DNA of 64,000 nucleotides from Nematocida parisii ERTm1 (GCF_000250985.1 NW_013524648.1:1-64000); one strand, 5' to 3'. Positions 18,006-28,074 are shown, numbered from the stretch's first letter. Translations and numbers: made by a program. Notes: generated by a model from the letters alone, not told the origin.

Positions 18006-19520
18006 ATGAAAGAGCAAGGAAGCAGGGCAGAAGAAGTGAAGAAGAGAGTGGGCGTGGTTATACAGTCAATTAGATCCACAATGGGGACTAGCTTAGGGCC
18101 AAAGGGAATGGACAAGATGATAACACAGGGAACCAACACAACAATAACCAACGATGGAAGCACAATCCTTAAAATGATGAAAATGAAGCATCCAATAGCA
18201 CAGCTGATATGTAATATATCCCACTCGCAGGACGAGCAGAGCGGAGATGGAACAACAAGTGTGACTTTGCTTCTGTGCTCTTTGGTGGAGCAGGCTCTTG
18301 AGCTGGCAAGCAGGAAAGTGCATCCTGTGGTGATTGCAGAGTCCATGGAGGTGGCTAAGAATCTATGCAAAGATGTGCTCATTAAGCACGCAACGCGAAT
18401 TGAAGGAAATGTGAACGTGAAGGACTGCATACGCATTGCCCTTAATTCTAAAATAGTGAATGCATACATTGACAAGATAACAGAGGTGACAATGAAGGTA
18501 ATAGAGTACAGCACAGACAAGCAGAAGCAGAACCTAAGGCTAAGTAATGTAAGAAGGGTAAAGATTAAGGGAAACATGGAAGATACTGAAATGGTTGCGG
18601 GAATAGTTCTTTCAGCGCCGCTGAAGAAAAGAACAAAGTTTGTGCCAAGAAAAATGAAAGTAGCAATTTTCCAGTGCACTATTGGGCAGTCCAAGCCATC
18701 AATTGATGCAAAAATCACAATTAACAACTATGAGTCTATGGAGCAGGTGATACGAGAGGAGAAAGAACACGTTCTTTTTCTGTGCAAGCAAATAAAAGAA
18801 AGCGGGATTGATCTTATAATACTGCAAAAGAGCATTATCAGAGAGTCTCTTTCAGAGCTCGGCCTGCACTTCTTGGAGAGAATGGGAATCATGGTGGTTG
18901 ATGATGTGGAGAGAAAAGAGATTGAGCTCTGTGTAGAGCAGATGGGGCTTACACCGGTTGTGGATATTAATGAGATAAAAAACACCATGATAGGAGAGTA
19001 CCACGTGGAAGACCTTGAAGGGCACATTAAGATCTCTGCAGGCGCTGGAGTGTGTACTGTTGTTCTGCGAGGAACAGATGATGTTATTCTGGAGGAAGTT
19101 GACAGAAGCTTTAATGATGCTATCAATGTGGGAAGACTCGCTGTGAAGAGGCCTCTAATGACATACGGAGGAGGTGTGCCAGAGCTTCTCTGCTACACTG
19201 AAATGGTTAGATACAACAAATCTGCTAACCCGAAAATCAACTACTGTATAAAGGAGCTTGCCAAGGGACTTCTTGTTATACCCGAAATGCTTGCTATAAA
19301 CACGGGGGCAAATGCAATAACAACAGTAGAGAATTTGGTGAAACTCCACAGCCAAGGAAAGCACACTTTTGGTGTTTCTATAAAGGCAGTTGGGGAAGAC
19401 GATATGAAAAAAGAGAATGTGGTGCAGCCAGTGGATGTATCAATCTCTGGCATATCTGGAGCATTTGATGGTGCTTCAACTATCATTCGAATTGATGACT
19501 TCATACCCGCTTCTAAGTAA
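18006..19520 (+). CDS. CCT4: T-complex chaperonin subunit delta (CCT4)
   Basis: 504 residues, slightly short at the N-terminus for the family (about 525-540). It is a subunit of the cytosolic TRiC/CCT chaperonin, which folds actin, tubulin and WD40 proteins. ATP-site motifs are intact: SLGPKGMDKM (~31-40), TNDGSTIL (~52) and GDGTTSVT (~81). CCT4 is indicated by INNYESMEQVIREEKEH and by IILQKSIIRESLSELGLHFL..MGIMVV, which match delta rather than other subunits. The C-terminal ATPase part keeps YGGGVPELL and NTGANAI. The divergent WD40 gene starts 27 bp away, so the two share a minimal promoter. Confidence 0.92.
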   Translation: MKEQGSRAEEVKKRVGVVIQSIRSTMGTSLGPKGMDKMITQGTNTTITNDGSTILKMMKMKHPIAQLICNISHSQDEQSGDGTTSVTLLLCSLVEQALELASRKVHPVVIAESMEVAKNLCKDVLIKHATRIEGNVNVKDCIRIALNSKIVNAYIDKITEVTMKVIEYSTDKQKQNLRLSNVRRVKIKGNMEDTEMVAGIVLSAPLKKRTKFVPRKMKVAIFQCTIGQSKPSIDAKITINNYESMEQVIREEKEHVLFLCKQIKESGIDLIILQKSIIRESLSELGLHFLERMGIMVVDDVERKEIELCVEQMGLTPVVDINEIKNTMIGEYHVEDLEGHIKISAGAGVCTVVLRGTDDVILEEVDRSFNDAINVGRLAVKRPLMTYGGGVPELLCYTEMVRYNKSANPKINYCIKELAKGLLVIPEMLAINTGANAITTVENLVKLHSQGKHTFGVSIKAVGEDDMKKENVVQPVDVSISGISGAFDGASTIIRIDDFIPASK

Positions 19521-20377
19521 AATATAAGCCAGCGCAGCAGCGCAGTAATAAATTGAGTTTAAAGAGAATTTTCAAATGTTATACTTGTTTTTATCCTGTT
19601 ATTCTAGCACAGCCAAACATAACTGTGCCTTCTCGTTCTTTTATACTTACGTATAAAATAATGAATCGCTGTGCAATATACTAGATTATAGGATGCTTGT
19701 GTGCTATATTTGTATATAAAGCACATAGAATCTTTCAATCTCTTGAATATAATAAAAAATACCTTGGTTATAGTTAGCATGTAAGTGTGGGGCTCTCTTT
19801 AGACAGTTTGCTCTGTTTGAAGGGAAGTTGATAGTAGTTAAAATTAATTTTATCTTTTTGCATTAATTTTATTTTAAACCATCCATTTATTTCTAATTTT
19901 TTGTACAATTTATGTTTATACACATTATATGCAAGGCATAAATAATATTTTATTTTTAATAAATTATGCATAGCTTACAGTAAATATAAAAATAAATAAA
20001 AACCAGAAACAATCCTGAATACTGCGTAAAACCACTAAAAAAACACACCTTTACATTACACAACACGCTATACTATAATTTAATGATGTACAACTTTGGT
20101 TATATTATGATATGATACAGTAGAAACTACAGATTATTATTTAAAATGAGAAATTTATTAATTTACTCTATAAAAAAGAATGGCAAAAACCATATCATAT
20201 TATATAGTTTTATACAAATTAAAGTAGAATTATGCCATAGAAAGTTGAGTTAAATACATAGACGGGCTCTGTCACAGAGGAGCACGGAGAATATACACAT
20301 ATTTATTTTATACAAAGTATGCAAAGTGATATATATACAAAAGCCAGGATTTACTAGATGTTTATTCTGCGTATAGT
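19521..20377. other. AT-rich spacer with palindromic element
   Basis: No gene supported. It contains the best-preserved palindromic element (19935-19970). A 65-residue minus-strand frame (19774-19971) begins within that element and has no recognisable features. Confidence 0.6.
19935..19970. repeat. Dispersed palindromic element, copy c
   Basis: GGCATAAATAATATTTTA followed by TTTTTAATAAATTATGCA. The ends GCATAA/TTATGC are perfectly complementary and the interior partly so. Unlike copies a, e and g, no secreted-family gene start lies next to it. Confidence 0.5.
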
Positions 20378-21073
20378 CTATAGAGAAAGACTACTCAGTA
20401 TATTTTGGAACATTTTGCACCCTTTTGTAATATTTATTATTTCAGGAGTTTCAGAAGCTACTGAGATTCCCATTAACAAGGCCTTAATAGAATTTTGCAT
20501 GACATAGTCAACAGACATCAAAAGAAGATGATTGATACTAGAAAAGATCACATCTCTCTGAACCACGACTTCTTCAGGAGAAGACTCGCCGAATAGAATA
20601 GAGCTTACTAATTCCTCAAGGCAAGGAAGAAGATCTGTGTTCTCCAGAACAATTGGCGAAAGCTCTTTTTCAACCCGGGCAAGAGCACAGCCCTCTGATC
20701 CTATGCGGATGTATAAGTCTTCCATAATATCCTGCTTTATGATATCAAAGGCAATTCTTGGACTGTTGAAAAAAAGACACGGATGCAGTTTTTGTGTTGC
20801 AGCAAGTACCTGCAAAAACTTTCCATTTCCAGAAAGAAGGCGTATTTCCTCTCTTTCCTTCAATAAAGGAGAGGGAGACATTGTTGAGCCTATTTCTCTC
20901 TTGAATATAACAAACGCACTGTAGTACCCATACTCCGAGAAATATTTAAGCACTCTCTCCTGTATTTCATCCTTTGGTACTGAAATGGATAGAAGTTTCT
21001 TGGCTTCATCTACCAGCACATTCTGCTTTTTAGTACTTTCATCCTTCTTGCCATCAACACGCACTGTATGCAT
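20378..21073 (-). CDS. LisH-CTLH-CRA protein, GID8-like
   Basis: 231 residues from ATG 21073 (MHTVRVDG). The longer open frame upstream is antisense to the neighbouring gene and was cut. A LisH-like dimerisation helix pair is visible near residues 30-60 (VLKYFSEYGYYSAFVIFKREIG). A CTLH/CRA-type helical region follows: LLSGNGKFLQVLAATQKLHPCLFFNSPRIAFDI matches the typical I..G....A......HP.L.....L.F.L pattern. Family members (GID8/TWA1, RanBPM) are scaffold subunits of the GID/CTLH ubiquitin ligase. The size and lack of SPRY or RING fit GID8. The starts of this gene and its divergent neighbour are 34 bp apart. Confidence 0.55.
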   Translation of the reverse strand: MHTVRVDGKKDESTKKQNVLVDEAKKLLSISVPKDEIQERVLKYFSEYGYYSAFVIFKREIGSTMSPSPLLKEREEIRLLSGNGKFLQVLAATQKLHPCLFFNSPRIAFDIIKQDIMEDLYIRIGSEGCALARVEKELSPIVLENTDLLPCLEELVSSILFGESSPEEVVVQRDVIFSSINHLLLMSVDYVMQNSIKALLMGISVASETPEIINITKGCKMFQNILSSLSL

Positions 21074-21107
21074 AGTGTAAATATGTAAACAATGCCAGAT
21101 TTTTTTT

Positions 21108-22151
21108 ATGGAGAAAAAAGGCCGGCATAGAGAAGTTCCAGCATATGAGGCAGGAGACATGATTCTAAGAGAAGACACCTCAATTGACCAAAAGCTGTTA
21201 AAAGAAGTGAAAATACAGCAGACCATAGTAGTAGTAGACAGCCCATGCAAGGGATACCTGGAAGAAGTGAAAAAAGAGATTACAGACTTATTTCCAACGG
21301 ACACGTTCACTTTAATTGACGAAAATGCAAAAACAGAAGTGTCTGACAAAGGAATAGACGGCATAATACTCTGCACATACAATGCGTATGTGAGCAAGGA
21401 CGCTCTTTCAAAAGGAAAGGAGTACTTCATATTCGTAAATATAAGAAGATCAATTGACAAGAAAGAGATTATATCACAGAACGAGAAGAGGGGAACACAT
21501 TACTACTTTGTAAGCAATGTATACAAAATAGAAAGTACACAGGAGCTAGCCAGGGCTGGGATAAAAAGAACACTCCCAATTAAGAATGGATTTGGCCTGG
21601 GAAGAAGCCCAGTCGCATTCACTCGCAGGCACGAAACAATATATGCAGGCGCTCCCCACCTAAAAAGAAATGCATTTATCATTGCGCTAGAAAGAAACAT
21701 CACAGTTCCCTGCGTAATAACCACAGAAACAGAGAAAGAAATTGAAGAGGTGGTAGAGTCTATTGAGAGAGTGGAAAGCCTGGTTTCCCGACACACAACA
21801 GAACTGAGTGAGTATTTAGAGCGTAAGAAGTGGATATACATTCTAACGCATGGCGACCTATGCAAAAGAATAAAGGAAGGGCATCTGCTAGAGCTCAAAA
21901 AGATAACAAAGTCATCAATGGCGTATTCTGCCACAGACAAAACAATCTATCTAATGACCCACCACCAAATCACACAGAGCGTATTTACAATGATGACAAC
22001 TAAAGACAGAGGTAAAATAAAAAAGATTGTAGAAATATTGCCGAGGTATGGGATAATACTTGAAGAAAGCGCAGAAGAGTTAAAAAAGACATTTGAGATG
22101 GAAAAAGAGAAGAGGGCAGCTGAAGCAGTAGAGAGCAGCGACAGTTCATAA
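21108..22151 (+). CDS. Conserved-looking protein of unknown function
   Basis: 347 residues, not recognised. It is soluble and charged, with alternating strands and helices (TIVVVDSPCKGYLEEV, DGIILCTYNAYV, EYFIFVNIRRSI, THYYFVSNVYKI), suggesting an alpha/beta fold. A basic central patch (GIKRTLPIKNGFGLGRSPVAFTRRH, seen at ~150-175) is followed by helical stretches and an acidic-basic C-terminal coiled coil (LKKTFEMEKEKRAAEAVESSDSS). No nucleotide-binding P-loop or zinc motif is visible. It lies 66 bp upstream of MPS1 on the same strand. A nucleic-acid-related role is conceivable from the basic patch, but this is not a claim. Confidence 0.6.
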   Translation: MEKKGRHREVPAYEAGDMILREDTSIDQKLLKEVKIQQTIVVVDSPCKGYLEEVKKEITDLFPTDTFTLIDENAKTEVSDKGIDGIILCTYNAYVSKDALSKGKEYFIFVNIRRSIDKKEIISQNEKRGTHYYFVSNVYKIESTQELARAGIKRTLPIKNGFGLGRSPVAFTRRHETIYAGAPHLKRNAFIIALERNITVPCVITTETEKEIEEVVESIERVESLVSRHTTELSEYLERKKWIYILTHGDLCKRIKEGHLLELKKITKSSMAYSATDKTIYLMTHHQITQSVFTMMTTKDRGKIKKIVEILPRYGIILEESAEELKKTFEMEKEKRAAEAVESSDSS

Positions 22152-22217
22152 GAAATTACTAATTAATGAACAGCAAAGAATAAAGAAAAGATGAGAACTT
22201 TACTTTTTTATTTATAG

Positions 22218-24503
22218 ATGGAAAGACTCTTTCATATAGAAGATATCCTTGCATACATAGAAGAGCAGAAAAGAGGGAACGCAAGTGCCACACGGCAGCT
22301 ATCGATGTACTACGAGGCAACTCAGAAAAACCTAGAGGCAAATGAGAAGACGTATTCCTTGTGGGAGGGATACATCCATACATTAGAGAGGAATGGGTAT
22401 GCACACACGGAAATAAGAGAAGTATACAAAATGCTAAAAAGTAAATTCTGGAGATTTCTGCAGTTCTGGCAGGGGTGGTTTAGCTATGAAAGCCGTCTTC
22501 CCATTGACCAAAGCAAGAGGGCAAAGGTTTTAGAGCTGGCCCACGACATTCTGCAGTACAAAGAGTGTATAGGAAAAGAAAGAATTATTGCATGGATTAA
22601 AGAGAGGTCAGTCGGTCTTGCTAGGGAAAGCAATGCAACCAAGTCCATAACCTATCCAGATACACCTAAAAGCCAGTACACAGATACGGTGGAGAATAGT
22701 ATACAGGAAATACGTGAGTGCGCCCAGCGGGAGAAGCAGGCATTTGAAGAATATTCTAGGAGCATGTCTGGGGTGCACGCGGCGCAGGAGAGTGGGCCTA
22801 TTTTGAATAGAGACAGTCAGTATGCATTTAGAGGCGAGAGTAGAGGAAATCCAGATTATTCAGGGTATATTGATAGAGAGGCAGTGTTTGGGTATAGAGA
22901 TGCACCAGACCTGCCGCCAACCGATGGTTTAGCTAGAAGGGGGATTAATGAAAACAATTTGTATAGAGAAGAAAATGGACAGATGCAGGGAGGCGCATAT
23001 GCATATGGCCAGAGCAGAGAGAATGCGCGTCTTGAGTATTCGCATGAAAGAAAGGATAGAGATGTGGAAGCGAATCACTCATACATTCTAGATGGCGCTC
23101 CTAATATAAGTATGAACTCAGAAATAGAAATGGGAAGAGGAGGCCCCGTTAGAGCAATGGGCTATCCCGTTCCTTTATTTGATCAAGAGAACATATTTAC
23201 TGCATCTGGTGGAAGGGTGTATAATCCAGAAGGCCCAGAAATGTATAAAGAAAGGAGTAGAAATGATCTGGTTGCAGAGTACAATGAAGCTAGTGAAAAG
23301 AGAAAGGCTAGCGAACAGAGCATAGATAGAAAAAAGGATGGGAATATAACAGAGACAGGAAAAGTATTTGACTTTAAAATAGGAACTAGTGTAGTAGAAG
23401 AGAAGGAGGCCCAGCAAGAAACTGCTGTTCTAACACAAGCAGCAGAGGCCGCAGCATCGGACAAGTATTTCAATCTCTCAGCAGCAAAAAAAATAACACT
23501 AAATGGAAAAAAGCTGAGAATTCTACGAACTATTGGCAAAGGAGGAAGCGCAAAGGTGTACCAGGTTCTTTCAGACAAAAATGAAGTGTTTGCGCTGAAA
23601 AAGATAAAAATATCACAGGATACAGAAGACAGCGAGGTGTATAAAAGTTATGCGAATGAGATATCCCTTCTGAAGCGGCTAAAAAACAGGCACGAAATAG
23701 TTACGTTGAAAGACAGCTACATAAACAAAGACAGAATAGCTATTCTGATGGAGTATGGAGATATTGACTTATGCCGGTTTCTAGAGATAGAAAAAGCAAG
23801 GTTTCCAGGCGGGTATAGAAAGAGCAATGAAAATTACACAATGGTCAGTATATGGGAACAGATGCTCAGAGCAGTAAAGTGCATACACGAACATAGGATA
23901 GTTCACAGAGACTTAAAGCCAGGAAACTTTCTTTTTGTAAGCGGACGACTAAAGCTTATAGATTTTGGAATATCAAAAGAAATAAGGAATGACACAACAA
24001 ACATAATTAGAGAAAAGCAGATAGGAACAATAAATTACATGTCGCCAGAGGCAATAATAGAGGGGAAGACAAAGATGGGAAGAAACAGTGATATATGGTC
24101 TCTTGGGTGCATTCTATACGAAATGTACTTTGGGGAGTCGCCATTCATGCAGTTTAAAAATCTTGTTCAAAGAATGCAGAAGCTACTAGATCCAGAATAT
24201 ACAGTAAAACTTCCAGAACAGGAAGATGGAGACAATAACTACGCAAGAATATCCGAAGAAATAAAAAGGTGCCTGGTAAGAGAGCCCAAGGAAAGAGCCA
24301 AGATAGATTTTCTTCTAAAAAATGGAATATGCAGCACCCAGCAGAAAGAAGAACCAAGAGCGCTCGAGGATATATGCACATTTAACAAGGCAGAACTAAA
24401 AGAATTTGTCTCAAAAATAATGGATCTTAGACACACAGCCACCACAGAAGAAGGGCAAGAAAGAATAATTGAAAAAATAACCAGTTTGTATTTCAATGAC
24501 TAA
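22218..24503 (+). CDS. MPS1: Dual-specificity spindle checkpoint kinase MPS1/TTK
   Basis: 761 residues. The N-terminal ~120 residues are helical with a TPR-like Mps1 pattern (TYSLWEGYIHTLERNG, FWRFLQFWQGWFSYE), the kinetochore-targeting part. Residues ~150-410 are low-complexity and charged. The kinase domain starts at ~435: glycine loop IGKGGSAKVYQV, FALKKIK lysine, catalytic loop HRDLKPGNF (~563), DFG (~581) and GTINYMSPEAI in the activation segment. LKLIDFGIS followed by DTTN and IGTINYM is diagnostic for MPS1. All catalytic residues are present. It phosphorylates kinetochore proteins such as KNL1/Spc105 in the family. Bub3 or Gle2 is encoded 5 kb away. Confidence 0.88.
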   Translation: MERLFHIEDILAYIEEQKRGNASATRQLSMYYEATQKNLEANEKTYSLWEGYIHTLERNGYAHTEIREVYKMLKSKFWRFLQFWQGWFSYESRLPIDQSKRAKVLELAHDILQYKECIGKERIIAWIKERSVGLARESNATKSITYPDTPKSQYTDTVENSIQEIRECAQREKQAFEEYSRSMSGVHAAQESGPILNRDSQYAFRGESRGNPDYSGYIDREAVFGYRDAPDLPPTDGLARRGINENNLYREENGQMQGGAYAYGQSRENARLEYSHERKDRDVEANHSYILDGAPNISMNSEIEMGRGGPVRAMGYPVPLFDQENIFTASGGRVYNPEGPEMYKERSRNDLVAEYNEASEKRKASEQSIDRKKDGNITETGKVFDFKIGTSVVEEKEAQQETAVLTQAAEAAASDKYFNLSAAKKITLNGKKLRILRTIGKGGSAKVYQVLSDKNEVFALKKIKISQDTEDSEVYKSYANEISLLKRLKNRHEIVTLKDSYINKDRIAILMEYGDIDLCRFLEIEKARFPGGYRKSNENYTMVSIWEQMLRAVKCIHEHRIVHRDLKPGNFLFVSGRLKLIDFGISKEIRNDTTNIIREKQIGTINYMSPEAIIEGKTKMGRNSDIWSLGCILYEMYFGESPFMQFKNLVQRMQKLLDPEYTVKLPEQEDGDNNYARISEEIKRCLVREPKERAKIDFLLKNGICSTQQKEEPRALEDICTFNKAELKEFVSKIMDLRHTATTEEGQERIIEKITSLYFND

Positions 24504-24642
24504 AAATAAAAATAGTCAGAAACTACTCTACCCCCATGAGAATCCAAAAAAAATACGCCACACTACCAGAATAATAAATATTTAGGATAGCTGCATTTAA
24601 TTGAGCAGCAATATAATACACTGTATAGAATGTTTATTTAAC

Positions 24643-24999
24643 TTAGAACGACTTTTTCTTATCAAGAGCCTTTCCACGAGGCGCTCTCTCACTGTTTATA
24701 TTTGCATCGCAGGCAACAATTTTTACTCTATCTGCTCGTACTATTTTATCATCAATTGTCATTACAAATCCCTTTACAACAAATGTCCATACATCTGCAA
24801 AGTTCTTATAACTTATTATGGAGGCTTTAAAATTCATTTTATTATGCACACTTGTATTAAAAACCTGTTCCACGGCCATATCAAACATTTCCAATAATGC
24901 ACTCCCCTGCTGAGGGGTGATTATCTGGGAATTGATCTTCTCCTCAATCATATCTTGAAAAGCCTTTCCAATATTACTTTCTCTGTATAATTGAAACAT
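24643..24999 (-). CDS. TOA2: Transcription factor IIA gamma subunit (TOA2)
   Basis: 118 residues, the usual size. The N-terminal helical domain (LYRESNIGKAFQDMIEE...ITPQQGSALLEMFDMAV) and the C-terminal beta-barrel (NFKASIISYKNFADVWTFVVKGFVM, VRADRVKIVACD) both match TFIIA gamma. It joins TOA1 in stabilising TBP on promoters. The Lys-rich tail is an addition. The divergent reductase gene starts 30 bp away. Confidence 0.93.
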   Translation of the reverse strand: MFQLYRESNIGKAFQDMIEEKINSQIITPQQGSALLEMFDMAVEQVFNTSVHNKMNFKASIISYKNFADVWTFVVKGFVMTIDDKIVRADRVKIVACDANINSERAPRGKALDKKKSF

Positions 25000-25029
25000 T
25001 CGCAGAACAAATAAAAATAGTTATTTGAA

Positions 25030-26358
25030 ATGAAAAGTAAAAAATTAATGAATGCTTGGCAGAAAAGAGAAGTTATGTTGGAAAATTACACAGAAGATAG
25101 AAAAAAACTTCTATTAAGACCAATTCACTCGATTGAGATTAAAGAGGACGCGGTTGTTAGTGGTGTAGAGTATACAGATGCGTACAGCGATCAGTGTAAT
25201 GGTGGTAATGCCAGTGACAGACTAGAAACGTACAAACTAAATACAACTGAAATATATAGGGGAAGACAGTGTGTTATTAGAGGGACTGTAGATGGTCTTA
25301 AAATGAAATATACACCAGGAGACTCACTGCTTATGTGGGCACCAAACTCAGATGAAATTGTAGAGGTTCTCATGGAGCTGTTCAATATCAAAGAGGACAA
25401 GTGCGTGCAGTTTCGAAGAATTCGGTGCAGGGACAGTTCATTACTATTTTCATTTTCTGGACGTATTTCAGAGTATTTCAAGCACTTCCTTGACATTACA
25501 TCCATTCCTTCAAAATTGGCTCTTTTTAGGCTGTCGCAGTATGCAGAGAAAAACAAAGAGCAGTTAGAGTATCTTTCTTCAAAAGAAGGAAGTGCAGATT
25601 ATTTTGCGCTGGGAAGAAATTGGAATACTCTAATAGATATTTTAGTACAATTCCGGGTAAAAATTCCTTTTGAAGCACTATTAGAAGTATCTAAAGAAAT
25701 AAAGCCACGCGCATTTTCTTTTATTAACCGGGAAGATGGCGATTGCGAATTTGTTGCAGGGATCCTTACAAACACAGAAAATCCTGTTCGAAATGGGCAC
25801 TTCTCAGACTTCCTTTTGAGAAACACAGGGAATAGGGCAGGAACGATAGACAAGGGTTTAATTCAAAAGAAATTTATGGACTGTATATATCGTGTAAAGC
25901 ATAAAGAAAATAATCTATTTCAGTTACGAAGCGGTAGTACTGTCTGTTTATTATTTGGAATAGGAACAGGAGTGGCCCCATTTATATCTTTTATCCGGAA
26001 CTGCAGAAAAGACTGTCAGTTTACTCTTTTTTATGGATGCAAGTCGCCAGAGGAGAACATTCTTGTAAAGATGGGTATAGCACATGGAAAGGAGCACCCA
26101 TCTGAGTACACAGGAGCTTGCCTGCTCAAAACAGAAAGCCCAAATGTAGAAGTACATGTAGTGTATTCACAGACACACCTGTCGATTAGAATGGGTGAGT
26201 TTTTAGAGAAAAACGCAGCGCAAGTACAGAAAAAATGTGCTGAGCTAAGTCTGGATGGAATATACATATGTGGAAATAAAGAAGCAACAAAAAGCATATC
26301 AAATTACTTTGCAGTAAACCATCCAGAAGTACTGCTGCACAGCGATGACTGGTCATAA
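25030..26358 (+). CDS. TAH18/NDOR1-like FAD-NADPH reductase lacking the FMN domain
   Basis: 442 residues. It matches the FAD-binding and NADPH-binding part of TAH18/NDOR1: YTPGDSLLMWAPNS, YFKHFLDITSIPSKLALF, LEYLSSKEGSADYF, the FAD motif PRAFSF (~226), GIGTGVAPFISFIR (~312), FYGCKSPEENIL, IYICGNK, and a Trp one residue from the end (DDWS). TAH18 passes electrons from NADPH via FAD and FMN to Dre2 in cytosolic Fe-S assembly. The N-terminal ~150-residue flavodoxin (FMN) domain is absent. No room for it exists upstream because the divergent TOA2 gene starts 30 bp away. The first ~60 residues are a lineage-specific extension. The electron acceptor is therefore uncertain. Confidence 0.75.
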   Translation: MKSKKLMNAWQKREVMLENYTEDRKKLLLRPIHSIEIKEDAVVSGVEYTDAYSDQCNGGNASDRLETYKLNTTEIYRGRQCVIRGTVDGLKMKYTPGDSLLMWAPNSDEIVEVLMELFNIKEDKCVQFRRIRCRDSSLLFSFSGRISEYFKHFLDITSIPSKLALFRLSQYAEKNKEQLEYLSSKEGSADYFALGRNWNTLIDILVQFRVKIPFEALLEVSKEIKPRAFSFINREDGDCEFVAGILTNTENPVRNGHFSDFLLRNTGNRAGTIDKGLIQKKFMDCIYRVKHKENNLFQLRSGSTVCLLFGIGTGVAPFISFIRNCRKDCQFTLFYGCKSPEENILVKMGIAHGKEHPSEYTGACLLKTESPNVEVHVVYSQTHLSIRMGEFLEKNAAQVQKKCAELSLDGIYICGNKEATKSISNYFAVNHPEVLLHSDDWS

Positions 26359-26370
26359 TGCAAGAATAAA

Positions 26371-28074
26371 TCACATATTATCTAGAACGGTTACAAAACT
26401 ATTTGGTGCGCATATGTCAGTCGAGCCAATAAAAATGGTCTGTCCTGTATTATGTGCTATTTCCCGTATTTCTGATATTTCAGCAATTGAGACTCCTCCA
26501 ATAAAGTATACCAAAATGACTTTTCTATGAGCAGAGTCAGTAGATGCGCTAGTCTTAAACACAAACTCTCTTCTGCGCAAAGACTCGCCAGAAAGCACTT
26601 CCTTTGCATCAGGCAGATGAATCTCCAATTTTCGGCATGCATGCGCATCCTTTGAAATAATAGCAGTGAGAATGTCGGCAATTATTGGAACGTGCCTGGC
26701 AATTGGAAGCGTTCTCTTTGACATAGGCTTTATCCGTCGCTCAGCCATGTACTTTCTTACTCTTTCCCCGCTATCTAAATCTTTCTGCGACAGATGGCCC
26801 TTTTCTATCAGACGGGCTTCTTCATTTCTTTGCAGAGGCCCGTAGTTGAGAATATACAGTAGATAGAGGCGGACCTTTTCTGTTTGCGTAAGCTTCGCGG
26901 TTTTTAAAACCGAAAAGAACTTTTTTGTAACTTCGTGCTTGAAGCTATGGCCGTTAAAGTCTTTTCCTGTAGATATCCCCTGCTCCAACTCAGCAGTTTC
27001 CTTTATTCCCGGCATATTGAAGAACTTCACACACTTTTCCAGTAAGCCCATGAGTATCTTTATCTCTTTTAGTGTCCGGGTATGCGCAGGGAGTTCCTGC
27101 ACTGCGCGAACAAGCTGCTTGATATTTGATTTTTGCTCTTTTTCTTCTGTCTTTGTTTCTTTCTTGATCAATTCAGATAGTTTCTTATGTGTCTCTACCA
27201 GCTGCTTAGTTCTTACATCCATCCATACTTTATAGTCCTCACTTATCTCCATCCTTTTTTCATCATTATCATCACTTTCACTCTCGCTTTCCTTATCTTT
27301 GCCTGGTGTTTCTTCCTGAGCGGCCTTCTTCTCTTCTACAATGTACCCAGGCCCGGCCAGACCCAGGTCCCACAAAAGGCTTTCAAATGTAAAGGTGTGT
27401 ATAAGAGGAGTGTTCATATCAGCCCCTCTTTCCACAACCACAAGCTTACTTGTGCCCGATGACTCAATTTTACTAGTTAGCTCTTTCGCATACCTCCCAA
27501 TGGGAATAGCAGTGCACCTCACCTGAATTACTCTATAAATCCCTTTTATCTTATTTGATATGTCCTCAAGGTATTTCTCCCGGGAGGTGTAGTATGAGTG
27601 TGGCGTCTCCACATGAAAGACATCCGGTGCAATTGGTATGAAATCAAAGATAATGCTCTTGTATATAAAGTCAATGCTATCTTTCTCTTTATCTTTAGCC
27701 TTTTCTCTCAGCTTTTCTGCTTTCTTTTTCAGATTTTCCAGTGCCCTTTCCTCTTTATCTCCGATATATGCGCAGGAAACAACAAACACACTTCTGTACA
27801 TCTTATTTGAAAAGTCTTTTTCTATCTGCTTTACAGACTGGCTGTTTATGTTTACAAAATATACCGCACTGAACTCAGTAGTGCGCTCTCTCATATCCTC
27901 TAATCGCTCAACCATAGCAATGTTCCTAGAAAGTACCTCACTCATGGGAAGCGTGTGGTGGAGTAACTTTGCTGTGTTTTGGTCAATAATCAGCACTCGC
28001 CAGGTTTTCTCAGAGTGCCCCAGCGCAAGCACTTGTTTCTTAATCCTGTCCCCAACAATTTCCACTAGATTCAT
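26371..28074 (-). CDS. Sec1/Munc18 family vesicle-fusion protein
   Basis: 567 residues, close to the usual ~600. The N-terminal domain 1 pattern (WRVLIIDQNTAKLLHHTLPMSEVLSRNIAMVERL...AVYFVN) fits SM proteins. The later SGTSKLVVVERGADMNTPLIHTFTFESLLWDL corresponds to the conserved LI.DR..D..TPL.H..TY..L..DL block. The C-terminus carries VLVYFIGGVSIAEISEIRE-like sequence (VILVYFIGGVSIAEI), the classic SM ending. MSEVL and NI..VE favour the plasma-membrane Sec1 type over Sly1 or Vps45. It binds SNARE bundles in exocytosis. Convergent with the reductase gene, 12 bp apart. Confidence 0.82.
   Translation of the reverse strand: MNLVEIVGDRIKKQVLALGHSEKTWRVLIIDQNTAKLLHHTLPMSEVLSRNIAMVERLEDMRERTTEFSAVYFVNINSQSVKQIEKDFSNKMYRSVFVVSCAYIGDKEERALENLKKKAEKLREKAKDKEKDSIDFIYKSIIFDFIPIAPDVFHVETPHSYYTSREKYLEDISNKIKGIYRVIQVRCTAIPIGRYAKELTSKIESSGTSKLVVVERGADMNTPLIHTFTFESLLWDLGLAGPGYIVEEKKAAQEETPGKDKESESESDDNDEKRMEISEDYKVWMDVRTKQLVETHKKLSELIKKETKTEEKEQKSNIKQLVRAVQELPAHTRTLKEIKILMGLLEKCVKFFNMPGIKETAELEQGISTGKDFNGHSFKHEVTKKFFSVLKTAKLTQTEKVRLYLLYILNYGPLQRNEEARLIEKGHLSQKDLDSGERVRKYMAERRIKPMSKRTLPIARHVPIIADILTAIISKDAHACRKLEIHLPDAKEVLSGESLRRREFVFKTSASTDSAHRKVILVYFIGGVSIAEISEIREIAHNTGQTIFIGSTDICAPNSFVTVLDNM

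Noticed and set aside
17979-18017. 13-residue extension of the WD40 frame
   Set aside because: Begins with TTG and would overlap the CCT4 start.
18002-18727. 241-residue minus-strand frame
   Set aside because: Antisense to CCT4.
19774-19971. 65-residue minus-strand frame
   Set aside because: Starts inside the palindromic element and lacks any protein-like pattern.
21074-21460. N-terminal extension of the LisH-CTLH frame
   Set aside because: Antisense to the next gene; protein-like sequence begins at ATG 21073.
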